Positions 46,594 through 55,475 of a stretch of 64,000 bases of DNA are shown one piece after another (within the stretch, counting starts at the first letter, position 1; each line of letters starts with the position of its first letter). A program made the translations under genes and the position numbers. The DNA is from Pseudomonas iridis. GTDB taxonomy: Bacteria > Pseudomonadota > Gammaproteobacteria > Pseudomonadales > Pseudomonadaceae. The stretch covers positions 1 to 64,000 of the forward strand of contig NZ_JACXXO010000009.1 in NCBI RefSeq assembly GCF_017980685.1, read 5' to 3'. The notes under the pieces were generated by a model. That model did no database searches and was not told where the DNA came from. It was given only the letters and a program-made list of their open reading frames with translations.

Positions 46594-48503
46594 AATACGA
46601 CTCCCATTTTTTCATAGCGCTGTAATCGATTTTCCCAAAACGGAGTTAACTCACCCAATACGTTAACTTTACGCCTTATCAGGACAGTCAATTCGGCGCT
46701 TGTAGCCGAACGACCTCCAATTACTCCAATAATGAACTCAATACGAATCATCAAGTCTTTAAATAACGTGTCGGCATGATGTAAGTCGGGCGCCGCGCTG
46801 CGAACCGCATTAATTACGAATTGCAAACTGAAAAGCTTATGTAAATCTTCTTCATCTGAGTGACAGACATAGTGCTTGCAGTACAGGCATCCGTATTGCG
46901 TTTTGCAACTGGGCTGAATCACTACCACCGGATCTATCGGTGAGGGGTTGTTAAAGTCATCACAGTGCCCAGTAGCCGTAGCGAAGGAGTCGGCACCTCT
47001 CCGCTCGCGTATGACCGATGCGGCCTTGCGAACAGACTGCCAATAACTACCAAACTCGCTCTCCTGCTGCTCGATAGACGTTTGTACGTAATCAGACACA
47101 TTGGTGGAAACCGTATGATTCATGACATCTGCAACCGTTGTCGGTGAAAGCCCTAGCCCATGCAGTACAACACTCTTGAATTTCCTTACGGCTCTGGAGC
47201 TAATATTCGGACAGTCCGGATCAAGATAGATGCCACTGATCGTTTTATAAAAAACGCTAGAAAACGCCTGCGGCAGTTGCGTACACCCTCCTGTATACCC
47301 ACCACATTTATTCATATTGAAAAACATTTTGCCGAAGGTTTCTCCATTCAAAATCCATGCTCTAAGCTTGAGATATCCCCTCAAGAGGCTTAGTCCGTTT
47401 TGCTTTCCGATGGCGTATCGAGTTTTCTTACCGCCCGCCCTAAATTTAATAGCAGAGAATTCTTTTTTAACCAGAGACTTCTCAAGAGCTGTATCTTCTT
47501 CATAATCAAACTGCACGAACTCTGCTGGTGAAGCACCAGTAATTACAAGAAAAATGCAAGCGTACGCCTTGGCAGCTAGAGCCGCCAATCGAAGTCGCTG
47601 TTCGTGCCTAGGATCACAGTTGGCTGACTTGAAATTATCTAAGGCGCCATCCACTGCTCGGCGAACTGCGGAACGCCTTACATAAGCACCGTCACCCACA
47701 AGGGAATCTATATACTCTTCAATTGTAGAAATTCGGCGAGCAGAATAATTATAAACATGAAGCTTTCTTTCTATGTAAGGACTGAACACTCCTTTATTAG
47801 ATGGAAAAATAACGACTTGGCAATTATCGTACTCGACAACACATGGAAACGGATTTTCACCTATTACAAACTCGCTCAGGTTGCGGGCGAGTGCGACACA
47901 TGCTTTCAAGTAAATCTCAACATGCTGCTCCCTCGGTGGTTTAACCCCACCTCTATTAAACCTAATCCGGATAGCATTGCCGATTATATATCTGGACTCT
48001 TCGGGAAAGCGCAGAACAATGAGCCTGATGAAAGCTCGTTGAAAATTACAAGCACTAACCGGAACAATTTTGCCTACAGCAATTAAATGATTAAGATGCT
48101 GCGTATAACTCTGATACGCAGTTATTGTTGAACTCGCCGTCGAAAATACATCAGTGTGGTTATTGGTATCACACCAAGTCAGCAATTGCGCAAAATACCT
48201 ACACTCACTATGGATGGTTCTGTGATTACCCATAACGGCGAACGATGCTATTATTCTCCTAATCAATTCGAGCCGATCTTTGAAAAGTGACATTTCTACA
48301 ACCGGATTACATCGACTATCAATATGGCTCTTATTTCTCCCGCGCTCCACATAAGCAAAGCAGCCTATATCAATAGGCAACGCCTTTACGTCCTTATTGA
48401 GTTGTATACGAATTCGCTCAGGCCGCAAAAACTCCTGACTGAGTTGCGCTACCGTAAAAATATCGGTTTCACGATGAGTCATTTTTGCTTGCGCATCACT
48501 CAT
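46590..48503 (-). CDS. ginB: GinB-like large tyrosine recombinase, degenerate active site
   Basis: A 637-residue integrase-like protein. The recombinase fold can be followed, but the first catalytic Arg block reads FLVITGASPAEFVQF (Ser in the Arg position) and the usual His-x-x-Arg box reads SSRAVRKFKSV (Arg in place of His). His and Tyr of the last box remain (DVMNHTVSTNVSDYVQ). A Cys-rich segment (CKTQYGCLYCKHYVC) follows. It may be a structural or DNA-binding partner of GinA and GinC rather than a full recombinase. It overlaps ginA by 8 bp and ginC by 4 bp. Confidence 0.83.
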   Translation of the reverse strand: MSDAQAKMTHRETDIFTVAQLSQEFLRPERIRIQLNKDVKALPIDIGCFAYVERGRNKSHIDSRCNPVVEMSLFKDRLELIRRIIASFAVMGNHRTIHSECRYFAQLLTWCDTNNHTDVFSTASSTITAYQSYTQHLNHLIAVGKIVPVSACNFQRAFIRLIVLRFPEESRYIIGNAIRIRFNRGGVKPPREQHVEIYLKACVALARNLSEFVIGENPFPCVVEYDNCQVVIFPSNKGVFSPYIERKLHVYNYSARRISTIEEYIDSLVGDGAYVRRSAVRRAVDGALDNFKSANCDPRHEQRLRLAALAAKAYACIFLVITGASPAEFVQFDYEEDTALEKSLVKKEFSAIKFRAGGKKTRYAIGKQNGLSLLRGYLKLRAWILNGETFGKMFFNMNKCGGYTGGCTQLPQAFSSVFYKTISGIYLDPDCPNISSRAVRKFKSVVLHGLGLSPTTVADVMNHTVSTNVSDYVQTSIEQQESEFGSYWQSVRKAASVIRERRGADSFATATGHCDDFNNPSPIDPVVVIQPSCKTQYGCLYCKHYVCHSDEEDLHKLFSLQFVINAVRSAAPDLHHADTLFKDLMIRIEFIIGVIGGRSATSAELTVLIRRKVNVLGELTPFWENRLQRYEKMGVVF

Positions 48504-49983
48504 CGAGCGTCTCCAATTTCAAATCTTCATAACTTCCAAAGCGAAACAGCACCTCTTCATACAGTTCTTGCGCTGCAAACTTTTCAGAGTGCATCTTGAA
48601 GAGCTTAAGGTAATGTTCAGTCATTTCTCTATTTTTATGATGCAATCGGTGCTGAATAAAAGAAATCTCTTCCCCTGGGCGAATCTGACCGGACGCCAAA
48701 AGTGGTAACAGATGCTGATAGAGCTGAAAAGCATAAGTCGCCCGAAGCCAGTGGTAAGAAAAACTTTTTGGAAACTTATCAGATGCTTTGACCAACAGCT
48801 TGCGCGTGATGGTATCTGTAACCTGACCAGTCGGCCGGGATTTAATCATTGGATAGCGAGGATCGTCTTTTGCCATGTAATAGCATCCCCCTTGGTCAGA
48901 CAGGAATACGTACATATCACCTTCATCCAAAGCGGGGAGTTCAGGATACTCTTTTTCAAAATGGCTCCGCAGCTTTGAGCGTCGCTTGGCCGCCGCTGGA
49001 CTATTAGCCATAACCTTTAATTCTTCAACTAGCTGGCTAGGCAAATATAGTTGCTGGCTTCTATCTCGCTTCGTATCCATACCCGTGCCCGGACCTGCAC
49101 GCATTAGATAAGTACCGTCGTTCAGCAAATTTCCTTCTGTAAATGAATTCAAATGCTTCAGTCGCATTGTCAGAACTGTTTGTTTTCGTGCACCTGTCAT
49201 CAATGCAGTCAGTAGAATAAGTCGTTGTTGGACCGTCCATCCTTTGCCCTTCAACATACCCAACAATTCGCCAAGCTCAACATTGGCCAATGGCCGGAGG
49301 TCTTCACCGTCCTCCCGAACAAACCCAATTGGCACAGGGCTAGAAGCCGGCGTCGATTTAGTTTGACTGCGTTTTTCGGCAGTTATTAATTTGCTACCGA
49401 ATGAGCCTTTAAATAGGAACTGAACCTTCTTAACTGAATCAACACGTTCGATGTCGATGTCATGCCAATTAGCCGCCACATATTTATAAAAATCGAATAC
49501 CACTCCAGTGAATTGATTGATGACTGCCGCGCTACGTTTTCCTTCGTTAACCAAATGAGCGAAATATTTGTATGTAGGGCGCAAAGCAGGACGACGGCCA
49601 GAGAAATCCAGCCAATCAAGCGCTTCATCTTCACAAAAGGTCAGATAATCAAGCAATTTGCTGGCCCGACGACGAACATCATCTATGGGTCTGCCAACAA
49701 GAGGTTTATGCCTCACATGATTCAGCAAGTACGAATTCGCTTCGAACCAGGGTCTGCCATCCCTATGGAAAAGGAACGGGAAATTGAAAAGGTCTCCCTC
49801 GCCCTCCTGCGCCCCGAACTCATTGAGTTGATAAAGCGTTCTCGATGGCTCAGACGCCGCAAGCAAATTCTCGATAGCACCACGTGGCTTTTGAGAGACG
49901 TAAATCTCTGCAAAGGCATTCCGAACGCGCGGAACAAGCACCAAACGGCCGTGGTATCGCGGATTCACATAGGACATATCCAC
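48496..49983 (-). CDS. ginA: GinA-like tyrosine recombinase
   Basis: A 495-residue integrase, first gene of the operon and closest to the right end of the island. Active-site residues appear complete: Arg in LMTGARKQTVLTMRLKHL, His-x-x-Arg in FSYHWLRATYAFQLY, His and nucleophile Tyr in RLHHKNREMTEHYLKLF. The N-terminal core-binding-like region spans about 60-200. It starts 43 bp from the (new) hrpB stop, so the promoter and right arm sites must lie within or beside the hrpB 3' end. The gene is clearly more AT-rich than the flanking core genes. Confidence 0.88.
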   Translation of the reverse strand: MDMSYVNPRYHGRLVLVPRVRNAFAEIYVSQKPRGAIENLLAASEPSRTLYQLNEFGAQEGEGDLFNFPFLFHRDGRPWFEANSYLLNHVRHKPLVGRPIDDVRRRASKLLDYLTFCEDEALDWLDFSGRRPALRPTYKYFAHLVNEGKRSAAVINQFTGVVFDFYKYVAANWHDIDIERVDSVKKVQFLFKGSFGSKLITAEKRSQTKSTPASSPVPIGFVREDGEDLRPLANVELGELLGMLKGKGWTVQQRLILLTALMTGARKQTVLTMRLKHLNSFTEGNLLNDGTYLMRAGPGTGMDTKRDRSQQLYLPSQLVEELKVMANSPAAAKRRSKLRSHFEKEYPELPALDEGDMYVFLSDQGGCYYMAKDDPRYPMIKSRPTGQVTDTITRKLLVKASDKFPKSFSYHWLRATYAFQLYQHLLPLLASGQIRPGEEISFIQHRLHHKNREMTEHYLKLFKMHSEKFAAQELYEEVLFRFGSYEDLKLETLDE

Positions 49984-49997
49984 TCCCTAGAGAAATC

Positions 49998-50044
49998 GTC
50001 AATCCTATGAGGCATGGACTCAATACTCAATCCTTTCTGTCAAT
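49998..50044 (-). repeat. Right-arm ATTGAC repeats of the island
   Basis: Read on the minus strand, ATTGACA at 50044-50038 and ATTGAC at 50003-49998, inverted relative to the left-arm copies. One of them lies inside the new 3' end of hrpB (Asn-Ile-Asp-Arg-Lys-Asp codons). With the left cluster they form likely recombinase arm sites. Confidence 0.55.
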
Positions 50045-52546
50045 GTTCTTTTTGTTAAGCGATTCAACCCAGGGGTCTAACTTATGGAATAGCTTCGGAT
50101 ACCGTCCCTTCAAATCCTTCTTCACCTCGGCATAAGTGCTGCGCCAGAAGTTGGCCAGATCCTGCGTCACCTGCACCGGACGCCGCGCGGGTGACAGCAG
50201 ATGCAGCTTGACCACTTGCCTGCCGCCAGCGATTCGCGGGGTTTCGGCCAGCCCGAACAACTCCTGCAAACGCACCGCCAGAATCGGCGGAAACTCGCTG
50301 TAATCCAGACGAATCGACGAACCCGACGGCACGCTCAGATGATGCGGCGCCAGCTCATCCAGCCGTTGCGGCAGCGGCCACGGCAGCAGATTGCGGACGA
50401 TGCTCGACAGATCCAGATTGGCGAAATGACTGAGCCGCGAAACTTTGCCCAGGTACGGCATCAGCCAGTGTTCAAGGGACTTCATCAGCGCGGCATCGCT
50501 GACGTCCGGCCATTGGCTTGCGTCTTGAGTCTGCAGATCCAACTGCCGCAACAGGGCGACACGCGCCTGCCACTGACGCAGTTCCGGTGTCCATGGCAGC
50601 AACTCAAGCCCCTTGCGCCGCACCAGATTGACCAGTGCCTGACTGCGTGCGCTTTCATCGAGACCGGTCAACGGTTCACGACTGAGGATCAGCTCACCGA
50701 CCTTGCGCTGACGCTCGGCGCGCAACACACCTTCGCGCTCGTCCCAGTCCAGTTGATCGACGCACTGCACCTGCTCGGCCAGCACCGAATCGAACAGCGC
50801 CGGATCAAAATCCGCCGCCAGATAAATCCGTTCTTCGCGCTGGCCCTGACGGCTGCCGAGGTCGGCGATGACGATCCATGGCTCTTTCATCAGGCTATCG
50901 GCTTCGGCGAACAGCGCGGCGCGACCGTTGGCCAAGCGATATTCAGCACCACCGGCGCGGCGCTGTTGGGCGACACGGTCTGGATAGGCCAGCGCCAGCA
51001 AAGCGCCGAGCCAGCGCGGATGATCCGGATCGTTGACCGGTTCACTCGCCTTACCGCGCAGGTAACCGCGATATTGCCGCGCCAGTTGCCGCGCACGCTG
51101 CACGCCGCCCTGCGCCCCACGGCTTGCGCGCTCTTCGCCCGAGAGCAGGACCAGTCGGCTGTGCAGATCGGCCCCGGCGCCGCGCAAGATATCGCGCTCG
51201 CCCAGCAGTGCGGCGACATCGCAAGCCATCGTCGCCAGCCCCAACGCCTGACCGCGCAGCAATAAGTGGCCGATACGCGGATGCGCCGGCAATTCGGCCA
51301 TGGCCTGACCGTGCGCAGTCAGCGCCTCGCCGTCCAGCGTACCCAGGCGCTGCAACAAATCCTGCGCCTGTGCATAAGCCGCTGCCGGCGGCACGTCGAG
51401 CCAGACCAGTTCGCCCGGTGTCACGCCCCAGCGCCCCAGTTGCAACGCAAGGCTGGCCAGATCTGCCGAAAGAATTTCCGCACTGCCGTAGGCCGCCAGT
51501 TGCTCGTGTTGATCCTGCGACCACAAGCGATAACAAACACCCGGCTCCAGTCGCCCTGCCCGGCCTGCGCGTTGGGTGGCGCTGGCTTTGGAAATGCGTT
51601 GAGTGTCGAGGCGGGTCATGCCGCTGCCCGGATCGAAACGCGGCACCCGCGCCAGCCCGGCATCAATCACCACGCGCACGCCGTTGATGGTCAGACTGGT
51701 TTCGGCGATGTTCGTCGCCAGCACCACTTTGCGCTGACCGGGTGGAGCCGGATCGATGGCCGCTCGTTGCGCGTTCAGATCAAGCTCACCGTGTAACGGA
51801 CAGAGCAACACCTCGCTGCGCGCGCCGATGGCATCGCTCAGTTGCTGATGGACGCGACGGATTTCCGCCTGCCCCGGCAGAAACACCAACACGCTGCCGG
51901 GTTCATCATTGAGCGCTTCGAGTACCGTCTGCGTCACGCGTTGATCGATGTATTCACCGGGCTGAAACGGCCGGCCCCAGCGCATTGTCACCGGGTACAT
52001 GCGGCCCTCGCTGCGCAGGATCGGCGCGTCATCGAGCAAACCGGCCAGGCGTTCGCCTTCCAGCGTTGCGGACATCAGCAAAATCTTCAGCGGCTGTTCA
52101 GCGCGAAACAGCTCTCGACCGTTCAAACTCAGGGCCAATGCCAGATCGGCGTCGAGGCTGCGTTCGTGGAATTCGTCAAAGATCAGCAGACCCACGCCTT
52201 CCAGTGCCGGGTCATCCTGCAAGCGGCGAGTGAGAATGCCTTCGGTGACCACTTCGATGCGGGTATTGGGGCCAACCTTGCTGTCGAGACGAATGCGATA
52301 CCCGACCGTCTCCCCGACCTTCTCGCCCAACTCGCTGGCCAGTCGTTCCGCTGCGGCACGCGCCGCCAGACGACGAGGCTCAAGCATGAGGATGGTTTGC
52401 CCATCGAGCCAGGCTTCATTGAGCAGCGCCAAGGGCACGCGGGTGGTTTTACCGGCGCCGGGCGGTGCTTCGAGCACGGCTTCGTGGCGTGTCGCCAACG
52501 CTTCACGCAGGGCGGGTAAAACTTCATCGATCGGCAAAGAAATCAT
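50027..52546 (-). CDS. hrpB: ATP-dependent RNA helicase HrpB with an island-derived C-terminus
   Basis: An 839-residue DEAH/RHA-type helicase. Walker A is APPGAGKTTRVPLALL, the DExH box is FDEFHERSLDADL, motif III is LLMSATLEG, and motif VI is in TQRAGRAGRLEPG. The HrpB-specific C-terminal domain extends to YAEVKKDLKGRYPK. After this the sequence no longer matches the normal tail: about 21 residues (LFHKLDPWVESLNKKNIDRK plus D) come from the inserted island. The real tail is at 33032-33100. ATG 52546 (MISLPIDEVLPALREALATR) has a GGGAG site. The catalytic parts are intact, so it is probably still functional. Confidence 0.93.
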   Translation of the reverse strand: MISLPIDEVLPALREALATRHEAVLEAPPGAGKTTRVPLALLNEAWLDGQTILMLEPRRLAARAAAERLASELGEKVGETVGYRIRLDSKVGPNTRIEVVTEGILTRRLQDDPALEGVGLLIFDEFHERSLDADLALALSLNGRELFRAEQPLKILLMSATLEGERLAGLLDDAPILRSEGRMYPVTMRWGRPFQPGEYIDQRVTQTVLEALNDEPGSVLVFLPGQAEIRRVHQQLSDAIGARSEVLLCPLHGELDLNAQRAAIDPAPPGQRKVVLATNIAETSLTINGVRVVIDAGLARVPRFDPGSGMTRLDTQRISKASATQRAGRAGRLEPGVCYRLWSQDQHEQLAAYGSAEILSADLASLALQLGRWGVTPGELVWLDVPPAAAYAQAQDLLQRLGTLDGEALTAHGQAMAELPAHPRIGHLLLRGQALGLATMACDVAALLGERDILRGAGADLHSRLVLLSGEERASRGAQGGVQRARQLARQYRGYLRGKASEPVNDPDHPRWLGALLALAYPDRVAQQRRAGGAEYRLANGRAALFAEADSLMKEPWIVIADLGSRQGQREERIYLAADFDPALFDSVLAEQVQCVDQLDWDEREGVLRAERQRKVGELILSREPLTGLDESARSQALVNLVRRKGLELLPWTPELRQWQARVALLRQLDLQTQDASQWPDVSDAALMKSLEHWLMPYLGKVSRLSHFANLDLSSIVRNLLPWPLPQRLDELAPHHLSVPSGSSIRLDYSEFPPILAVRLQELFGLAETPRIAGGRQVVKLHLLSPARRPVQVTQDLANFWRSTYAEVKKDLKGRYPKLFHKLDPWVESLNKKNIDRKD

Positions 52547-52655
52547 GCTGGCTCCCAAACAGAGCGGCGAGTATAACGGCGAACTGCCGAGCGTTTGTCA
52601 GGGTCTTAATTTCACTCGACGACGCTTCGTTTAAAAATGACTCAGGAGATTTCCC

Positions 52656-53075
52656 ATGCGTTTACCTTTTCGCCTGATCGGCGGCGTGCTGGTCGCTACC
52701 CTGCTCACTCAAATCACCGCGTGCGGCTCGATTTTCTATCCGGATCGTCGCGGCCAGATCGACGGCAAGATCGACCCGGCAATTGCCGTGCTCGATGCCG
52801 TCGGGCTGCTGTTCTACGTAATCCCCGGGCTGATCGCATTTGCTGTCGACTTCGCCACTGGCGCGATCTATTTCGAGCCAGGTCATACCGCACAAATCGA
52901 TCCGGCCAAGCTCAAGCAAGCCGTCGGCCCGGACGGTCAGGTCGATAACCACAAGTTGCAGGCTATTCTCGAAACTGAACTGGGGCGCAACTTCCCGCTG
53001 GACGATCCACGCCTGATCCAGCACAAGGGCAGCACTCAGCAACTGGCGATGTTCGGCCTGCAACCTGCCGCATAA
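52656..53075 (+). CDS. Small lipoprotein of unknown function
   Basis: A 139-residue protein with a lipoprotein signal: MRLPFRLIGGVLVATLLTQI followed by the lipobox Ile-Thr-Ala-Cys, so Cys23 is expected to be lipidated. The mature part begins GSIFYPDRRGQIDGKIDPAI and has a second hydrophobic segment (about 45-65, VLDAVGLLFYVIPGLIAFAV) that could insert in the membrane. Homologues are common in pseudomonads and sometimes misnamed polyribonucleotide nucleotidyltransferase; nothing here supports that name. It has a CAGGAGA ribosome site, is divergent from hrpB, and is followed by the cation transporter 15 bp later. Confidence 0.8.
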   Translation: MRLPFRLIGGVLVATLLTQITACGSIFYPDRRGQIDGKIDPAIAVLDAVGLLFYVIPGLIAFAVDFATGAIYFEPGHTAQIDPAKLKQAVGPDGQVDNHKLQAILETELGRNFPLDDPRLIQHKGSTQQLAMFGLQPAA

Positions 53076-53090
53076 GGAATCACCCTGCCC

Positions 53091-53978
53091 ATGACCTCCA
53101 GCCCCGAACACGCCCGCCTGCTGCGGCTGGCAACCCGCGCCTCGGTGGCGGTGGCCTGTACGCTGATCGTCGCCAAAGCCATCGCCTGGTGGCTGAGCGG
53201 TTCGGTGAGCATGCTCGCCGGCCTCACTGACTCGGCGCTGGACGGCGTCACGTCGTTGCTCAATCTGCTGGCAGTGCACTACGCGTTACGTCCGGCGGAC
53301 GACGATCACCGCTATGGCCACGGCAAGGCGGAGTCGCTGGCCGGCATGGCGCAGGCGCTGTTTATTGGTGGCAGTGCGGTGTTGATCGCATTTCAGGCGT
53401 ATGAGCGGCTGAACAATCCGCAGCCGCTGGGCGCGCCCTGGCTGAGCATCGGCGTGATCGTCTTTTCCTTGCTGCTGACGCTGGCGCTGCTGGTGTTGCA
53501 GCATCGGGTGATCAAGGCGACCGGCTCCAATGCTGTGCGCGCCGATTCGTTGCATTACCGCTCGGACATGCTGCTAAACGGCAGCATTCTGATTGCGCTG
53601 GTGCTGGCCGGGTTTGGCTTTGATCAACTGGATGCGTGGTTCGGTCTGGGGATTGCTGTCTACATCTTGTGGAGCGCGGTGCAGATCGCCCGAGAAAGTT
53701 TCTCAGTGTTGATGGACGAGGAACTGCCGACGGACGTCAGCCAGCACATGCTCGAACTGGCGTGCAGTGTGCCGGGAGTGCTGGGCGCGCATGACTTGCG
53801 CACACGGATCTCGGGCAACCACTGGTTCGTGCAGTTGCATCTGGAATTGCCGGGGGAGCTGACGCTGTCCGTCGCGCACGGCATCAGCGATCAGGCCGCC
53901 GATGCCATTCACAAAGCCTACCCGCGAGCCGAAGTGCTGGTGCACGCCGACCCGATAAAAGCAGCTGCAAGCCGCTAG
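53091..53978 (+). CDS. fieF: Cation diffusion facilitator (FieF-like Zn/Fe efflux)
   Basis: A 295-residue CDF transporter with six predicted spans and a C-terminal cytoplasmic domain. The transport-site residues match FieF: two Asp in LAGLTDSALDGV (TM2) and His/Asp in DSLHYRSDMLLNGS (TM5). The His-rich loop DDDHRYGHGKAES precedes TM3. The C-terminal domain ends VLVHADP. Metal:proton antiport with zinc or ferrous iron is expected. It probably forms an operon with the lipoprotein gene. Confidence 0.9.
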   Translation: MTSSPEHARLLRLATRASVAVACTLIVAKAIAWWLSGSVSMLAGLTDSALDGVTSLLNLLAVHYALRPADDDHRYGHGKAESLAGMAQALFIGGSAVLIAFQAYERLNNPQPLGAPWLSIGVIVFSLLLTLALLVLQHRVIKATGSNAVRADSLHYRSDMLLNGSILIALVLAGFGFDQLDAWFGLGIAVYILWSAVQIARESFSVLMDEELPTDVSQHMLELACSVPGVLGAHDLRTRISGNHWFVQLHLELPGELTLSVAHGISDQAADAIHKAYPRAEVLVHADPIKAAASR

Positions 53979-54020
53979 CCTCAAGCTTGTCGCTCGAAAC
54001 TTGCAGCTCGTAGCGGCTTC
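53961..54020. repeat. Imperfect inverted repeat between fieF and the DUF6515 gene
   Basis: GCTGCAAGCCGCTA near 53962 pairs in segments with TTGCAGC and TAGCGGCTT near 54001-54019. The element overlaps the last codons of fieF and abuts the DUF6515 stop; it is related to the GCTGCAAG repeat at 25771-25810. It may act as a terminator for both convergent genes. Confidence 0.5.
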
Positions 54021-55021
54021 TATCTGACCTGATAACCGCGACTGCTCAGGCAATTGCCCTGGGCCTGGCGGTAGGCCTGAACCACCTCGGGCGCCGGTTG
54101 ATACGTCGCGGTGCGCGGATCGAAACCGCTTTGCTGCACTGCATACTGATAACACTGGTATCCGTCCTGCTGCACCTGCTGCGGCGACTGTCCATTGGCC
54201 GGATAGGCCTCCACGTCGTAGCCCTGGGATTGCGGCTGTTGCTGCTGCACGGGCGGCGCGACCACGGTGTAATCCTGCGTGGCCTCCTGATACGCGTAGT
54301 ACGAACCGGCAGCGAGGAACAGCAGCGACCCACCGACCCACACTTCACGGGCGTAATCCGGCAAGTACTGCGTACGAATTCCGCGCGGCGGTTGCACGAC
54401 GATGTAGCGCGGGCCTTGCGGGCGATACCAGTAGCCGCCGGAATAGAAGTAGTCCTGACCGCGATACGGCACGCGATAATCACGATCGGGGAAGCGATCG
54501 ATCACATGCCCCGGGCGATATTGCGGGCCGGGGCCCCAACCAGTGCCGTGACCGTCCGGACGTCCCGGCCAGTGGTTGTCGTTGGGCCGATTGCCGGTCT
54601 GCCAATGCTGATTGTTGTAGCCGTTTTGCGGACGCTCATCGCGGTAGTAACCCTGACGCGGTTCCTGGGTCTGGCGCACGGCATCGGGGCGCGGCTGGAT
54701 CGGCAGGCTGTTGGCCGGCAGTTGCGGCGGTGGAGGAGGCTGGCGCACCGGGTTGGGGTTGTAGGCCGGGCGGTTCTGGTTCTGACCGTTGTTCTGCTGA
54801 CCGTTATGCTCGAACTGGCGGCTGTTGTCGCCACGAATGATTTCGTTATTGTGCGGGCGCTGCTGATTGTCGCCGCCATGGCCCTGATTATTGCCCTGAT
54901 GTTCCGGCCCGCGACCGCCGCCGTCGGGGCCACGATTTTGCGGCTCATCGGCCAGTGCCTGCGCACCGACACTCATACACAGCAAACCAACACCGGCCAG
55001 CTGCCAGATGCGCGACTTCAT
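54020..55021 (-). CDS. DUF6515-family secreted protein, Asn/Gln/Pro-rich
   Basis: A 333-residue protein. The signal peptide runs MKSRIWQLAGVGLLCMSVGA to about QALA. A long disordered region rich in Gly, Asn, Gln and Pro (about 28-170) follows, then a conserved core with YRVPYRGQDYFYSGGYWYRP and PRGIRTQYLPDYAREVWVGG, one hydrophobic segment (LLFLAAGSYYAYQ), and a C-terminal domain with two Cys (YQCYQYAVQQSGFD; GNCLSSRGYQVR). It is likely periplasmic or outer-membrane associated; function unknown. ATG 55021 is used, the in-frame start four codons upstream being less likely. Confidence 0.8.
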   Translation of the reverse strand: MKSRIWQLAGVGLLCMSVGAQALADEPQNRGPDGGGRGPEHQGNNQGHGGDNQQRPHNNEIIRGDNSRQFEHNGQQNNGQNQNRPAYNPNPVRQPPPPPQLPANSLPIQPRPDAVRQTQEPRQGYYRDERPQNGYNNQHWQTGNRPNDNHWPGRPDGHGTGWGPGPQYRPGHVIDRFPDRDYRVPYRGQDYFYSGGYWYRPQGPRYIVVQPPRGIRTQYLPDYAREVWVGGSLLFLAAGSYYAYQEATQDYTVVAPPVQQQQPQSQGYDVEAYPANGQSPQQVQQDGYQCYQYAVQQSGFDPRTATYQPAPEVVQAYRQAQGNCLSSRGYQVR

Positions 55022-55475
55022 GAAATTCCTCACTGCGGCTCAGAGACCTTGATTGGAGTGGCCTGTAGCTAAGACCGGGGAAACACACACCGGGTTCTGC
55101 AACAGGTTATCAGTCACGCAACTTATTTATTGAGCGGCGCAGCAGTAAATCGCGCACAAGAAAAAAGGGAGACCCGTCGGCCTCCCTTTAGAGAACTTCG
55201 TCCTGGCTCGACGCTTTTGACGTCGGCTCACCTCACGCCGTCTTATGGACAGTGCGTAGCTCGGGGGCCGGCCCAACCCCGGTGGGGGTGGCGGCCGCGG
55301 CAGGCCTGATTGAGCGGGCCGCGTGGACTGTGTTACCGAGCAGTGATTCTGGTGATAAGAATAAGCCTGAGGCCGCGACAGAGGATTGCGAAGATTGCTC
55401 AAATAAACATCACTTGCGCAATTTTTCACCCTGGATAGATAATCCTCCGCAATAGTTACAACCAAGGACAGATTG
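55022..55475. other. Gap before the Lrp-type gene, with a minus-strand terminator
   Basis: About 450 bp. It contains a GC-rich, C- and G-run segment (about 55260-55320) and a hairpin with a U-tract on the minus strand at 55161-55190. A 118-codon minus-strand frame (55127-55483) covers most of it and is very Pro/Arg-rich; I do not accept it as a protein. The layout could be a minus-strand small RNA or leader; see findings. Confidence 0.4.
55161..55190 (-). terminator. Intrinsic terminator on the minus strand
   Basis: On the minus strand AAAGGGAGGCC ... GGGTCTCCCTTTTTT: a stem of about ten pairs, a short loop and six T. No annotated minus-strand gene lies upstream of it, which suggests an unannotated transcript starting between it and the lrp-like gene. 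Confidence 0.75.

Noticed and set aside
52656..53075. Annotation as polyribonucleotide nucleotidyltransferase
   Set aside because: The protein is a 139-residue lipoprotein with no PNPase, KH or S1 features.
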